A stretch of 64,000 bases of DNA from Tetrahymena elliotti 4EA (Eukaryota; Ciliophora; Oligohymenophorea; Hymenostomatida; Tetrahymenidae). Location: NCBI GenBank assembly GCA_000231825.2, contig JH720307.1, forward strand, positions 93,175-157,174, read 5' to 3'. Below are positions 1 through 11,704 of the stretch, in pieces (positions within the stretch are counted from its first letter, which is position 1; each line of letters begins with the position of its first letter). The notes below the pieces were generated by a model. That model did no database searches, was not told where the DNA came from, and saw nothing but the letters and a program-made list of their open reading frames with translations. The position numbers and the translations under genes were made by a program.

Positions 1-418
1 CGAAATTTTAGTGAATTAAGAATATTTGCAACATAAAATATTCAATATTATTCAAAATTAAATTAATTTTTGATTAATATGTGAAAGCATCTTATAAAGA
101 GTTTTGTTGTAATTTGAAATATTAGAATTATCTATATATCGTTAAGATTTTTTATTAGAATTAACTTATTCGATTTTAGAACGAATGACTCAAAGTACAA
201 TATGTTAAGTGATAAATTCAAGTAAACTTTCTATAATCTTTACAATTAGTATACTTTGTTAATAGAATACAAAGACTTACAAGTTTGAGTTTGATAAATT
301 AATTTATCAGCAAGTACTTTAAAACAATTAATCTATTAGAAAATATCAAATTATTTTTTAAAACAATTTTTAATACTAGAGTTTCTTTAGAATACACTCT
401 TATATTAGATATAGGGAG
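1..418. other. AT-rich 5' flank
   Basis: No open frame of interest under the ciliate code. The stretch consists of A/T-rich spacer with short homopolymer runs and presumably carries the promoter and 5' UTR of the Sec14-like gene that starts at 419. I see no recognisable motif in it. Confidence 0.6.
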
Positions 419-2973
419 ATGGGATGCTGTGACTCGAAGGAGAGGAAAGATAAGGATTCAAAAGTTTATGATGAATCTTTTGATGAAGGAAGCACTAAAT
501 ATGAATAAGAAGATTTTAAGATAAATTTTTTGAAAAAAACAGTTTTAAGGAAAGAATAAGATAGACAAGCTCATTAAAATAATATAGAATTGAATAAATC
601 TAATACTATAAAAAGCAGCTAAATCAATCCAGATAATAACATTTTCTTGAATAACTCCACTTATAATATTGCTAATTTACTTATAAATAATGAACAACAA
701 GACAGCATCTAAAAAAGTAAAACATAACTTGGAGTTGATAATGAAAATGAAGATTAAGAAGAAAGAAAATCAGTAGCTAATACTGAATATTACACACCTC
801 CTCATAATCCAAGTGAAATACCACTTTCATATTAGGAAGATTCCTTTATGCTTGATATTTAGTTAAATGCCTAACCTAAAGCTTACATGGAGATTGATCC
901 TCATAGCAGAAGAACATTAATAAAGTAAAATTTTGAAGAATAATCAGATTAACTACTAAGGACAGGATCAGTGCCTATATATTTAAAGAATTCAAAGGCA
1001 TTTATTATAACAAATGGTGGTTAAAACTTTGATCTTAAATAATTTTTAGAAGAAACTAAAACAGCTTTAGAAGTTTTGTAAAACACTTAAAGTAATTTAA
1101 CAGGGAATATCAATAAGAATGTCTCTTAATAAAATAAAGAGAGCTCTAGTAGTATTTCTGATAGTTCTAGTGATTAAGAATAGAATGAATAAGTAAATGA
1201 TAGCAGCTTTGAAAGTGTTAAAAATGTTTTTGATGATGACTTTGATAAAGAAGTGAACTAGCCATTTGGTTATAGCAATAATAAATAAGAAATCAAATAT
1301 TTCTACTAATTAGATGATATTTAAAATCGTTTGGTAATAGATGCTTATTATAAGAAACTCAAACCTTAAGAAAGATGGGACTATCTAAATATAGAGTAAA
1401 TTTATTTTTTAAAGATTTATTTAATTTTTTCAATTAAAATATCTATTTATTTGAGTTTTAAAAAATTTAAATTCATAATCGTTTCATCTTCTTCTAAATT
1501 AATTATCTTTTTTGACATTTTAAAAAAGATTTAGTTTCTACAATTGTTTTAAAAACCTTATCTTAAAAATAATTCTTTTAAAGTTTTTTGTTAAGTTTTA
1601 TTTGCTAATTATTGAGAATCATGTTTTTATATCCTAAAGATTAATATGAAGTAACTTTCAATCTCAAACTCTATTAATTTTGAAAATACATTCTAATATT
1701 TATTCTTTTTCAAAATATAAATGATAATAGTTTTGATTATTGATAAATCTTATTTAAAAATGTTTCTTTTAAAGAGTTGGAGAGTAAATTAAGATTTTAA
1801 AGATTTGATAACTCTTTCAATCATAAACTCAAAGAATTTCAATTTATTCAACTTTAAGAAATCTAAAATCTTCTTAAAAAATTAAATTATCTTTTTAGAT
1901 TTTATTTATTTTATTTTTTTAAATCAGGGATGAACTACTACCAAAAGAGCAAAAAGTATTTAAATAACTTAAAGAGTATTTTGTAGACTTCATTGACTAT
2001 CCTAATAAAAAAGAGATATCTGACCATTACTTGCTTAGATTCCTTAAAGCTAGGAAATTTGACTTAAATCATACTAAAAAGTTCCTAGAAGCCCATTTAA
2101 ACTGGAGATAGAATGAAAATATTGATAATATTTTTAATGTAAAATTTAATACTTTTTTAAAGCTTTATAAAGTTTCAATAAATAATCAAGGATACTAAAC
2201 TCTAGCAATGTTTAGAAATCAAAAAATATTATCCTAATGGACTTCACTATACTGATAAACAAGTAACATTAAATCTTATCTGCTAAAAATTATTAAACTT
2301 TTTGATTAAATTTTTAGGGAAGACCAATTTACATAGAAAGATTAGGAAAACTTAACTTAAATAAATTATTTGAAGTGACAAGTTAAGAGGGATTAGTTAA
2401 ATATTATATTCAATTTTATGAAAAAATGATTAAGTATGTATTCTAGTAGTGTACATTAGCTAAGGGTTAATAAATTGATAAAATGATAGTGATTATTGAT
2501 TGCAAAGATATTAGCTTAAGGGTAGATCAAATAACAAGCTTTTTGAAAACAGCTGTTAATATCACAAAAGAAAACTATCCTGAAATTCTTCATAAGTAAT
2601 TATCAAATTTTAACTTTTTCAAAATTTATTGAATTAAAAATATTTATTTCATTAAAATTTTTATTGATTTTAAATATTTATCTTGTTAATAATAGAATGT
2701 ACATAATTAATACTGGTATGATGGTTAATATAGCTTGGAAAGGAATATCAGTGCTGTTGGGAGAAAAAACAAAAAAGAAAATTGTTATGCTAGGTAGTAA
2801 ATACATTCACGAATTAGAAGAAGATGTAAATTAATAATATTCAAAACAAGCAAATATAAAAAAATATTAAATATTTATAGATACCAAGGGAAAGTATTCC
2901 AAAATATTTAGGAGGAAAATGTACTTGTAGAACAGAAAATTGTATTAATGAAAATAATGGTCCAATTCACTGA
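419..2973 (+). CDS. Sec14-like CRAL-TRIO lipid-transfer protein with MGCC N-terminus
   Basis: Proteins of this family move or present phosphatidylinositol and other lipids at membranes. Exons 419-1395, 1928-2138, 2206-2262, 2318-2595, 2696-2825 and 2881-2973 join into 1746 nt (581 aa) ending in TGA. The first ~325 residues are a Q/N/S-rich, probably disordered leader. A CRAL-TRIO-N segment follows (YLLRFLKARKFDLNHTKKFL), then the CRAL-TRIO fold with YYPNGLHYTDKQGRPIYIE and NYPEILHKMYIINTG, both very close to yeast Sec14, and a short Cys-containing tail. It begins MGCCDSKE: Gly2 followed by two Cys fits N-myristoylation plus palmitoylation and would tether the protein to membrane. That start is the first ATG of the frame. 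The splice sites were chosen because they restore the Sec14 alignment and keep the frame. The domain call is firm; the lipid ligand and the acylation are inferred. Confidence 0.88.
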
Positions 2974-3437
2974 AAAAAGAATAATTGTTTTAGCAAATAA
3001 AATATATTGTTAGGAAATTTAAGATATTGCAAATTTAGTCTGATTTATTTATTTATTTATCTTTTCTATGGCGTTTTTTAATTTTGGCTGTTTTATTAAA
3101 AATAAGTGTCAAGAAAATAAAATAAATTACTAATCTATAGCCAGAAGAATAATTGTTTATATAATAGTTAATAAAGAACTTGGTAGAGTTTATGTAGAGA
3201 ATAGATTATATAAATTAGCAAAAAATTGTTTGTTTATTTATTAATTTGTTAGATAGTTAAAGCTTTAATTTTTATGTATATGTTCATTTTAAATCATTAT
3301 ACTCACCTCAAAATAGAAACATAAATTGCTTGAAAAAAAAGAATATTAATAATTTAAAAAAAAGTTAATTTAATCATCATTAAAATACGTATCTGAATTT
3401 ACTTAAATATAACTAGTAAATAAATAAATAGCTAAAA
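2974..3437. other. Spacer between Sec14-like and FAM135-like genes
   Basis: AT-rich spacer between two genes on the same strand. It holds the 3' UTR of one and the promoter of the next. No ORF or structured RNA seen. Confidence 0.6.
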
Positions 3438-6400
3438 ATGAGTTTCAAAGCATAGCTAGAAGTTCTTGTCCACTTGGAAAGTTTTAGGAATATCAATATT
3501 TATCATTAGGGTATTTATGTCATGAGAGCCAGAATTTTCTAAAAACTAAAGGATGTAAGATTTCATCTTATTAAAGCCTTTTTATTAATGACTAAAATAA
3601 TAATTTGAAGAAGATTTATTTCATGATAATGTGAATTTAGTTAGAAATATGATAATTTGTAATTTAATTATAAAAGGGAACAACTATTAATGCACATCCT
3701 TACAGAATTGTTGAATTTGATTCAACTTTAATTCGAGAAAAAATGAAATAAAAATATAAATTAACCTCTGATTTATATGATTGCTATTTCTTTTCAAAAG
3801 CATTTATTATTAAATATATGGATGAGATGGTAGATTTAGATGATATTTGTCATTTTAGAGCTGAAATCGATTCTTTTCCAAGTTATAATGAGGATAATTT
3901 CTTTTTTACAATAGATCTTATGTTTGCAGATCTTTCTTAGCAAACCTCTGAGAATGTTTCCCTAAATGTACGTACTTTGAATTAAAAATTAAATATAATA
4001 AATTGATACTATCCTTGTTTGTAAAATTTAAAATTTATTTATTATAATGCTTAGGATCCAGATAAAGCAGCATTTAAAGTTGTAGGAACATTTGAAAGTC
4101 TTTTACATAATTCATTCAAGGGTATTATTTCACATCACATGCAAGAAAAATTAATAGTTAATGTTTTATTTAATAACTACTAATAAGGTATAAGAGAATA
4201 TGTTCCTGTCTATTTCGGGGACTTATATTATTCCTAAGTGAATCTTACAGTTCATACTGCATTAATAAGTAATTTGCATTTGTTGAAAGTAGTATGCTTA
4301 ATTCCTTATTAATATTATAAGACTATTAATTTAGATATGTACCTCCAAAAATCACAGAGAATGACAAATAAAAGAAGCATGTCACCTATTAGTAAAATCC
4401 AGAAAATTTTGAATAATTTTTTGGCATTATAACAGATAACTGTAAATATTTTTTGAATTGAATATATTGTAGTTAATAAGGTAATCTTTTTAAAAAGTTC
4501 AACCAAATTAAGTTGATGAAATTTACAATACTTATGTTGGGTCTCTTAGATTTGACCACTAAAAGTTTCTCAAACATTTCAAAGAATTAGCTGAAAAAAT
4601 GATTAAAAATGAGTATAAACTTCAGGAAATATATCAAAAAGTACTAATTTAAAATAATGATTAAATATTTTAAAATATATTTTAATCAAAATAGATTCAA
4701 GAACCTCAGATACCAGATTATCATAAATTCTAAAAGTAAGTTGACATTTCTGTAATGGAAAAAAAAAATTTAGAATCAATTAACTATGATACTGATTCTT
4801 CATAAATGTCTGTTTCAGAAGATTTTGAAGAAATGAAAGCTGATGATGAAACTAATGTACCCTAAGATGACACAGAAGCAAGCATATAAATGGCTACTTA
4901 CAAAGCCAACACATATTAATTTGACAAAAAATAATATTATAACTAGTTTTATGCCATCAATAAAATAGCAATTAGTGAATATTTTGATTTGAAAAAATAA
5001 GAAAATAGAAAGAAAATTGTTAATGAAATACAAAAAGTAGGATTTTTCAAATTTAATTTTTAAAAATGGATTTATTCTTGAGTGATTTTGAGCTAATAAA
5101 TATTTTTTTAAATAAGGAAATAAATGATATGGCTGGTTGTTAGTTTTTACTATGGAATTAATATGTTGAATTGCTTCGTTTGAATACAATTAAGTTTACA
5201 AAATTACTCCTTGATGAGTATCAATAAAAAATAAATGACCAATGGGGATAGAGTATATTTAGATATTCAGTTTAAGTAAAAGAATTTTACAACTACTGTG
5301 AGCAAAAAAGTGCTAAATAAAATATAAAATAAGCAAAAAAGTATAGAAAAAAAGCTTGCTTTAAAGACAGAGAGCCATTAAATATTGAAGACTTAAATCT
5401 TTTTCCAAAAGCTAAATTCCATCCTATTATTTTCCATGAAGTATATTCAAAAAACAAAGACATCAATTTGGATCTATCTTCTCATGAGCCATTAAGGAGA
5501 GAGTAATTTATTTATTTGTTTTCAATTTATATTCCAATTATACTATTATCAATTAAAGTGAAGCTCATGTAATAGTCCTTGTTCATGGTTTCTAGGGAAG
5601 TTCTTATGATCTAAGATTATTTAGTAATAATATAACAATAAAACATCCAGATGCAATATTTTTGCATAGTTCTTGCAACGAAGAATACACTGATGGAGAT
5701 ATTGAAGTTATGGGTATAAGACTTGCAGATGAAGTTAAAAAGTTTCTCAATACTTAATTAATTGGAAGAAAATTAAAAAGGTAAATTTATAATTAAAGTC
5801 AATTATTTTGTATGATAATTAATTGTTAAATAGATTGTCATTTGTTGGTCATTCACTGGGTGGATTGATTCTTAGATCTGCCTTACGTAACTTAGAGATG
5901 TACTCAGAATATTTTTTCACTTTTATGACTTTCTCCTCACCTCATTTAGGCTTTTTGTTCAGCTAAAGTAAAATGGTTGATGCTGGTAAACTAATTTAAA
6001 TTTACAATTTTAAACCTTAAACTAATTTTAAACAAAAAGGTCTTTGGTTCATGAAAGCTTGGAATAAATCATAAAGCCTTAAGTAAATGACTTTAGCAGA
6101 TAATAAAAACTTAAGAGAAACTTTCATTTATTAACTGGCTAAGCAAACAGTAGCATCTATTTTGTTAACTATATTATAATTAAAAATACTTCAATTTTAA
6201 ATTAGGATTTAAGTAAATTTAAGACCATCATTCTATTTAGTTCTCCTCAAGATTAGTATGTCCCATATCACTCTGCAAGAATGTAGCAAACCACTAAATA
6301 ACATAGTGATTCAAAGTAAAAATGATTATTTATAGAATGAGAATTTTAAATAAAATTTAATTTAGATAATCTGAAGTATATAATGAGATGTTGGAATAAA

Positions 6401-6634
6401 TATTTGGAAAAATACAACTTGATAGAATTCATAGAGTTGATGTGTCTTTTGAAATACCTGGAAAGTAAACAAAGATATTTATTTTTTCTAGAATAAAATA
6501 GTTAAAATTTTTGTAAATAATTATTTAAAAGGGTTTTGGATAATTTTATTGGTAGAGCTGCTCATATATAATTCTTAGAAAATGAAGCTTTAATGAAAAT
6601 GATTTTATCTGATTTTAGAAATATATTTATTTGA
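3438..6634 (+). CDS. FAM135-type alpha/beta-hydrolase (putative serine esterase/lipase)
   Basis: The N-terminus (ATG at 3438) matches the opening of the FAM135 family: LEVLVHLESFRNINIYHQGI followed by YVMRARIF. The C-terminal half is an alpha/beta-hydrolase: VIVLVHGFQGSSYDLRLF (oxyanion-side HG), then VGHSLGGLI with the nucleophile Ser near 5852, then FSSPQDQYVPYHSAR, which supplies the candidate acid and His. Likely introns include 3555-3676, 3968-4054, one near 4392-4497 (borders uncertain), one near 5040-5090, 5513-5558, about 5781-5832, about 6150-6205, one near 6320-6340 and about 6470-6528. The last exon ends in TGA at 6632-6634. Residues between the two halves are Q/E-rich and probably disordered. 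FAM135 proteins are predicted lipases of largely unknown substrate. The family call is confident; the exact exon structure of the middle is not. Confidence 0.8.
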
Positions 6635-7308
6635 AATTTATTCATTGATTGTCTTTGTATTTATCATCAAATTAAAATTATTAAATATTAATTCATGAAA
6701 TAATTAAGAAAATGATCTATTTTTTAAAATTAACAAATTCAGATTTTAGTATTGTTGTTTTATTTTTTCTTTTTAATTTTTGATGAAATGAATATTCTAA
6801 TAAATTGTTTATTTCAGTCACAGATCAATCAATATTCGATTTTTTGGTACGATATCTTTAATTAAATGTATTAGGTAGATAACCATACCATAACCAAATT
6901 AAAAATTTCAAATTTTTAAAATGAGCTCCAACTCATTCATTTTCTTTTTTAGTGGAAAATTTGAATAGGTTTACAAATATTTGTTCTATTTTTCTTTTGA
7001 ATATACCTAGTTGAATTACTTTTATTTATTTTTGATAACGGTGAAGTAGAAAATTTATAATTCTTTCAAGTTTTATTAATTTTTTAAGGCTTTTGAATAT
7101 CTCATCTCATCGATCCGGTAGGGTATTAAAATTAGATAAAAATTTATAAATATTTTGAATAGAAAGAGAGATTTTGGTATTAATATTTAATATTTATTTG
7201 TTACTTTATTTGCTCACCCTCTCCTCAGATAATAAATAAGTAATACAAAATTTAAAAAGAGTATATTTGCTGAGAACTGATAAACTAACAAACTAACTAG
7301 TATTAGAT
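6635..7308. other. AT-rich spacer
   Basis: Intergenic sequence with no supported ORF. It ends with a purine-rich leader just before the ATG at 7309. Confidence 0.6.
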
Positions 7309-10300
7309 ATGAATAACTAAAATCCTCAAAACCCACTTCTTTTAGTGTATAATACTAATAACAATGTTATGCAATAGCCAGGATAATTCAATCTCTCTTA
7401 GAATAGTGGAGGTATAATGGGCTCCTTTACCTAAATGAGTTAAGAAAAAGAGTACTTTGGAAACTAGCCTCCTGTTATACATCAATAGCATCTGCAGCTT
7501 CCATCACAATAGCTAATGATCAATCAATAGAAGATGACCAATAAAAATATAACTACTCCTCTATAAGGCTTATAACCAAATTTTAATCAAATAGTAAATA
7601 ATTAGCCATAGATTCTTGAAATGAATTATTAGTCATCTAATTTACCTATTAAGTAGATATAGCAAGCAACACCTGTATCTCTCTAAAATCCATTTGCAAA
7701 TCCATCTCTAAATAATTAAGCCAGCTAAATGACTCTAAATTCTACATAAGCGCCAACAATTCCTTAAAATTTATAAAAAAATTAACCATATTTACAAAAT
7801 AAAATATTAAATGGCACAAATAACAAATAAACTATCAATTAAAATCACATTGTCTAGAATACCAATACAAATACTAACAATTTACAAACTCAAGATGGAT
7901 TGCAACATGAGATGACTTTACCTATACAAACAACTTAAAATTAAATCAAAGGTGCTGCTTTGAAAAAATAATAAATAGCCTTTTAAGCTCCTGAATAAGC
8001 TAGGTAAAGTAATTAACAATAATAAAAAAACTCTTAATATTAGCAACTAAGCTTATAGAATCAATAGAATTTACAATAGATATAAAATTTTACTTAAAAT
8101 TAGTCATCAACGCATTAAAATATACACAATCCATAGCCTATCATTAAACCTCAACCATAAAACTAAATTGTGTAAAATAATAATGAATTTGAACCTTATA
8201 TTGGCCCTAAATCTAGTAGAAACAACATAATAAGCAACTAAATAAATACAAATAACACAAACAGCATAACAAATAATTACAATGATTTCAATTAGCAATA
8301 GCAATAAAAATTAATAGACCAGCAAAAGTTGAGCAACTTGTATCCTTAGCAGACTCAAATTTAAAACTAATTACCTCAAGAAAGAGTTGAAGACAAAAAA
8401 ATTTAATTAATGAAAGATAACCTTTAATAAATTCAACAACAAAACTAGCTTTAGTTAGCAAATATCTTATAAAATGAAGGAGAAGGTGAAGCATATGGTG
8501 AAGCTGCATTATCTCAAAAATTTATAAACATCTAGAAAACTAACAAAGTATTGATATTGAGTGAGAAGATTAAGATTAAATATGAAAATAAAGATGTGAA
8601 TAATAGCTTATGTACTGATTTTGATATCAATAACTGGACCAATGAAATTGATTAAACATCAGATTTATATGAAATGACACTTGCTGGTATTTAATTTATC
8701 TTAATCATTCAAACAATTTTACTATTTAAAATATTTTTTCTTTCAATGAATTAATTTTAAAAAAACCTAATAAGAATGTTTTATTTAATTCCTTCAATTA
8801 AATTCTTTTTTGTGAGTAAAAAAGTAAATTTAAATAATTGAGAATTGAAGGAAAATTTTATTGGTCTGTTAACTTAATCATTTCCTAAAACAAAAAAACT
8901 TTTTATTGTTTTATTGAAGCAAATAATATTTTATCTTAATTGAAAATAAAAATTATAAATGGCTAAGTGCTATTATATTTCGTCGTCTTTAAGAATTATT
9001 AATCTAATTTAGACGACATAGATAATTTAAAATTTAATTGTATTTTTGAAAAAATTTAGGACATCTGATAAAGGGAATTCGAATGATGAATGGAGAAGCT
9101 ACTCTAAATTTTTTGATAGAAATAACCAAACCTTTTTTGAAAAACTATCTCAGAAGGAAATCAGGAAAACCATTTGGGGTATACAAATTTTTTGTTTAAA
9201 TTTCTTAAATGAATGATTTTTGTAAAGGAAGGAGAATAAGATCGTATCATAAAAGGAGGTTTAGCAGAACATTGCTTTTAAAAAAAGGATTAGAATTAAG
9301 ATATTTGGACCTTGAATCTAGAAAAATTACAAACAATAATAAATGAAACTAATGAAAAACTAATGAAATATATTGATAACTTGAAGAAAAGCAAAGGAAA
9401 AGGTCAAACAAGTGTGATCTCTTAAGACAATCAGATAAATCAGAATTTTTAGCAGCAAGGCCATTAGAATTTAAATGAAAACTTCTAGGGTAAATTATTT
9501 TATGACAAAATGAAAACTTTAATTTATAATTTATTATTAATACTTTGAAAGGAACATCAAAACCTAATAAGAATGGAGAAAAGAAGCAGAGAAGGAAAAA
9601 TTAAGATAAATTAAAAGATAAAACTAATCACAAGCAAAATACTATTTTCAATAACTTAGGAAAAGATAATTTAGATAATTATGGAGATAATAATATGGAT
9701 GATTAAAATGATTTAATTATGAATGAAGATTATAATGTTAATGATAGAAATTCTGACATATTGCTTGGTGATGATGAAGAAAAAAAAGAAAATCATGCTC
9801 ATCAAAGTTATCAAAGCTCATAGATATAAAATTATTCAAAGTAAAACAAGACAAGTTTAATTAAATAAGAGGAAACTAATTTAATCAATTAAGGATTTTA
9901 TTTATCATCTAATCCTCCTCAAATGTATTTATTATTAGAATTTGCTTTTTTATTTTAACTTTTCTTTATAAATCTAGCTAATAAAATCAATATCTTAAGA
10001 ACATAGACATCAAAATTGAATAAGATAGAAAAACTAGCTAATAAATTGGCAATAAGTAAAATAGCTTCTAAATACCAGAAAATATTACTAAAAAGAGATT
10101 TTAAGAAAATGATGACAATGTAAAAGTTAGACAATAAGTAATTTTTTGTAATTTATTAAATTTTATCTAAAAAGTTTGATGAAGGTAATCACAATAATGG
10201 ACCATCTTCAAAAACAGCTCTATACAGATAACATTAAGGGACATAACCAAATCTAAATTAATTCAATGATACTAATGATCTATAAGGATTTAGCTAAGCA

Positions 10301-10816
10301 GCAAATTTAAGTGGAAATCTAAACTAGTTTTAAAACAAAGGATTTGTAATGAATAATAAAATTGAATAGTTAAACGAAGATAGCCAATAGAAAATAGAGC
10401 TTAGTTAAAAATAAATTAAATGTAAAAAATTAGCAGAACAGCAAATAAAAGATTACAAAAAGAAACATAAAGTTGATCAGTTTTCCATAAACGAAGTAAT
10501 TTAAATTCATTTTTCAAATAAATTATTAAAAAAATAAAAGCAATTAAATTAGGAATTAGAGAAAAAAGAAAACTAGGATATAACCAAATCAATAAATTCT
10601 ATCGATCAATTAAAAATTGTTGGTATGGCCATATGCTATGGAATTTTTAAAGACTAAAGTAAACTTTAACAAAAATATTATTATTACAATTTTTAATTGA
10701 AATTAGTTACTAAAACGGTTAATGTGATAAAAGAAAATCAAGATTCTGAAGTGAGAAAAATGAATCAGCGCTCAAAAGAAATGAAATAAATGCTTCAATA
10801 ACTTTAACTTCTTTGA
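7309..10816 (+). CDS. Q/N-rich protein of unknown function
   Basis: I do not recognise this gene. Exons 7309-8686, 9060-9178, 9228-9489, 9552-9924, 9978-10119 and 10175-10816 sum to 2916 nt (971 aa) and end in TGA. The first ~390 residues are dominated by Gln, Asn, Pro and Ser, like a prion-like or transcription-cofactor low-complexity region. A compact, less biased region spans roughly residues 400-560 and includes GHLIKGIRMMNGEATLNFLI and LKNYLRRKSGKPFG; it is the most likely folded domain and crosses three exons. After it comes a charged K/E/D/N-rich linker. The end, with YCYY-like hydrophobic patches and heptad-like spacing, may be a coiled coil. About 40 percent of the Gln codons are TAA or TAG in runs, so the frame is invisible under the standard code. 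It could be a chromatin or RNA-binding factor, but no motif proves that. Confidence 0.72.
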
Positions 10817-11704
10817 TGAAAAAGATTCAATTAATAAAGTGATAATCAATCAATTTCAATAAAAGTACTAATTTTCAATTTAATTTAAAAATAAATTAAA
10901 TTCGAAAACCACTACTAACTAAATTAAAATTGTAAACAATTTGTTAATTAATTATTTGTTCTATTTCCCTATATTCTTTCATGAAACTATAAAATTTTAT
11001 ATTATTTATTTTTACTTGATTATTTTAAAAATTTTTGTCTTCTAAATTATTTAAATATTATCTCAAATTTAATTTTTTTCTCATCACTCTTAAATTAGAA
11101 ATTCTCAAAATAACTCAAAAAATTAAATTAATTTAGAAGGTATTTTCAAAGGCTTTAGAAATTTTAAAGCAAATTTTTTCTAAAAAAAAATCAAAACAAT
11201 TAAAAAGTTTATTTTAAGAATGAATAAAGAAGAGTCCATAAAATCATAAAGAAATCTTTGAAAAAAGAGAGTAAATTAAATTTAACAATTAAGAGTTTTC
11301 AATAAACAATAAAGGCTAAAATTTGTTAAAAAAACTGATGTATTTTTGTAAAACAAGCACAAAATATTATGATGCAAGTAAAATAACAAGTCAATAATAA
11401 AAATATACAGTTCTTTAATTTTTACTTATTTTAATTTACTAAAACAAATTATTAAATAGTAATTCATAAATTATCAAATTAATTCTAATTTTCAACAAAA
11501 AATAAAGTTAAAATAATTATTCAGATTCTTTTAATTAATTAATATTATTTCAAAATAAAAAAATGAAATTCGTTTTCTAAATGATATTTTTTGAATAAAA
11601 CTAACTGAAATTATATTTTTAGAAATGATTCTAATATTTATTAGTCACACACAACAAAGAAAACTATTAATAATTTGGAAATAAGATTTACCTGATGGGA
11701 GAGC
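10817..11704. other. Convergent intergenic region
   Basis: Spacer between the 3' ends of the Q/N-rich gene (+) and the M1 peptidase (-). Very AT-rich with poly-A/T tracts. I see no ORF or RNA gene here. Confidence 0.6.

Noticed and set aside
4315..5189. Minus-strand hydrophobic ORFs
   Set aside because: They lie opposite coding exons of the FAM135-like gene and have no family signature.
8107..8509. Minus-strand ORFs rich in Ile, Leu and Val
   Set aside because: Antisense of the Q/N-rich exon 1 of the gene at 7309.
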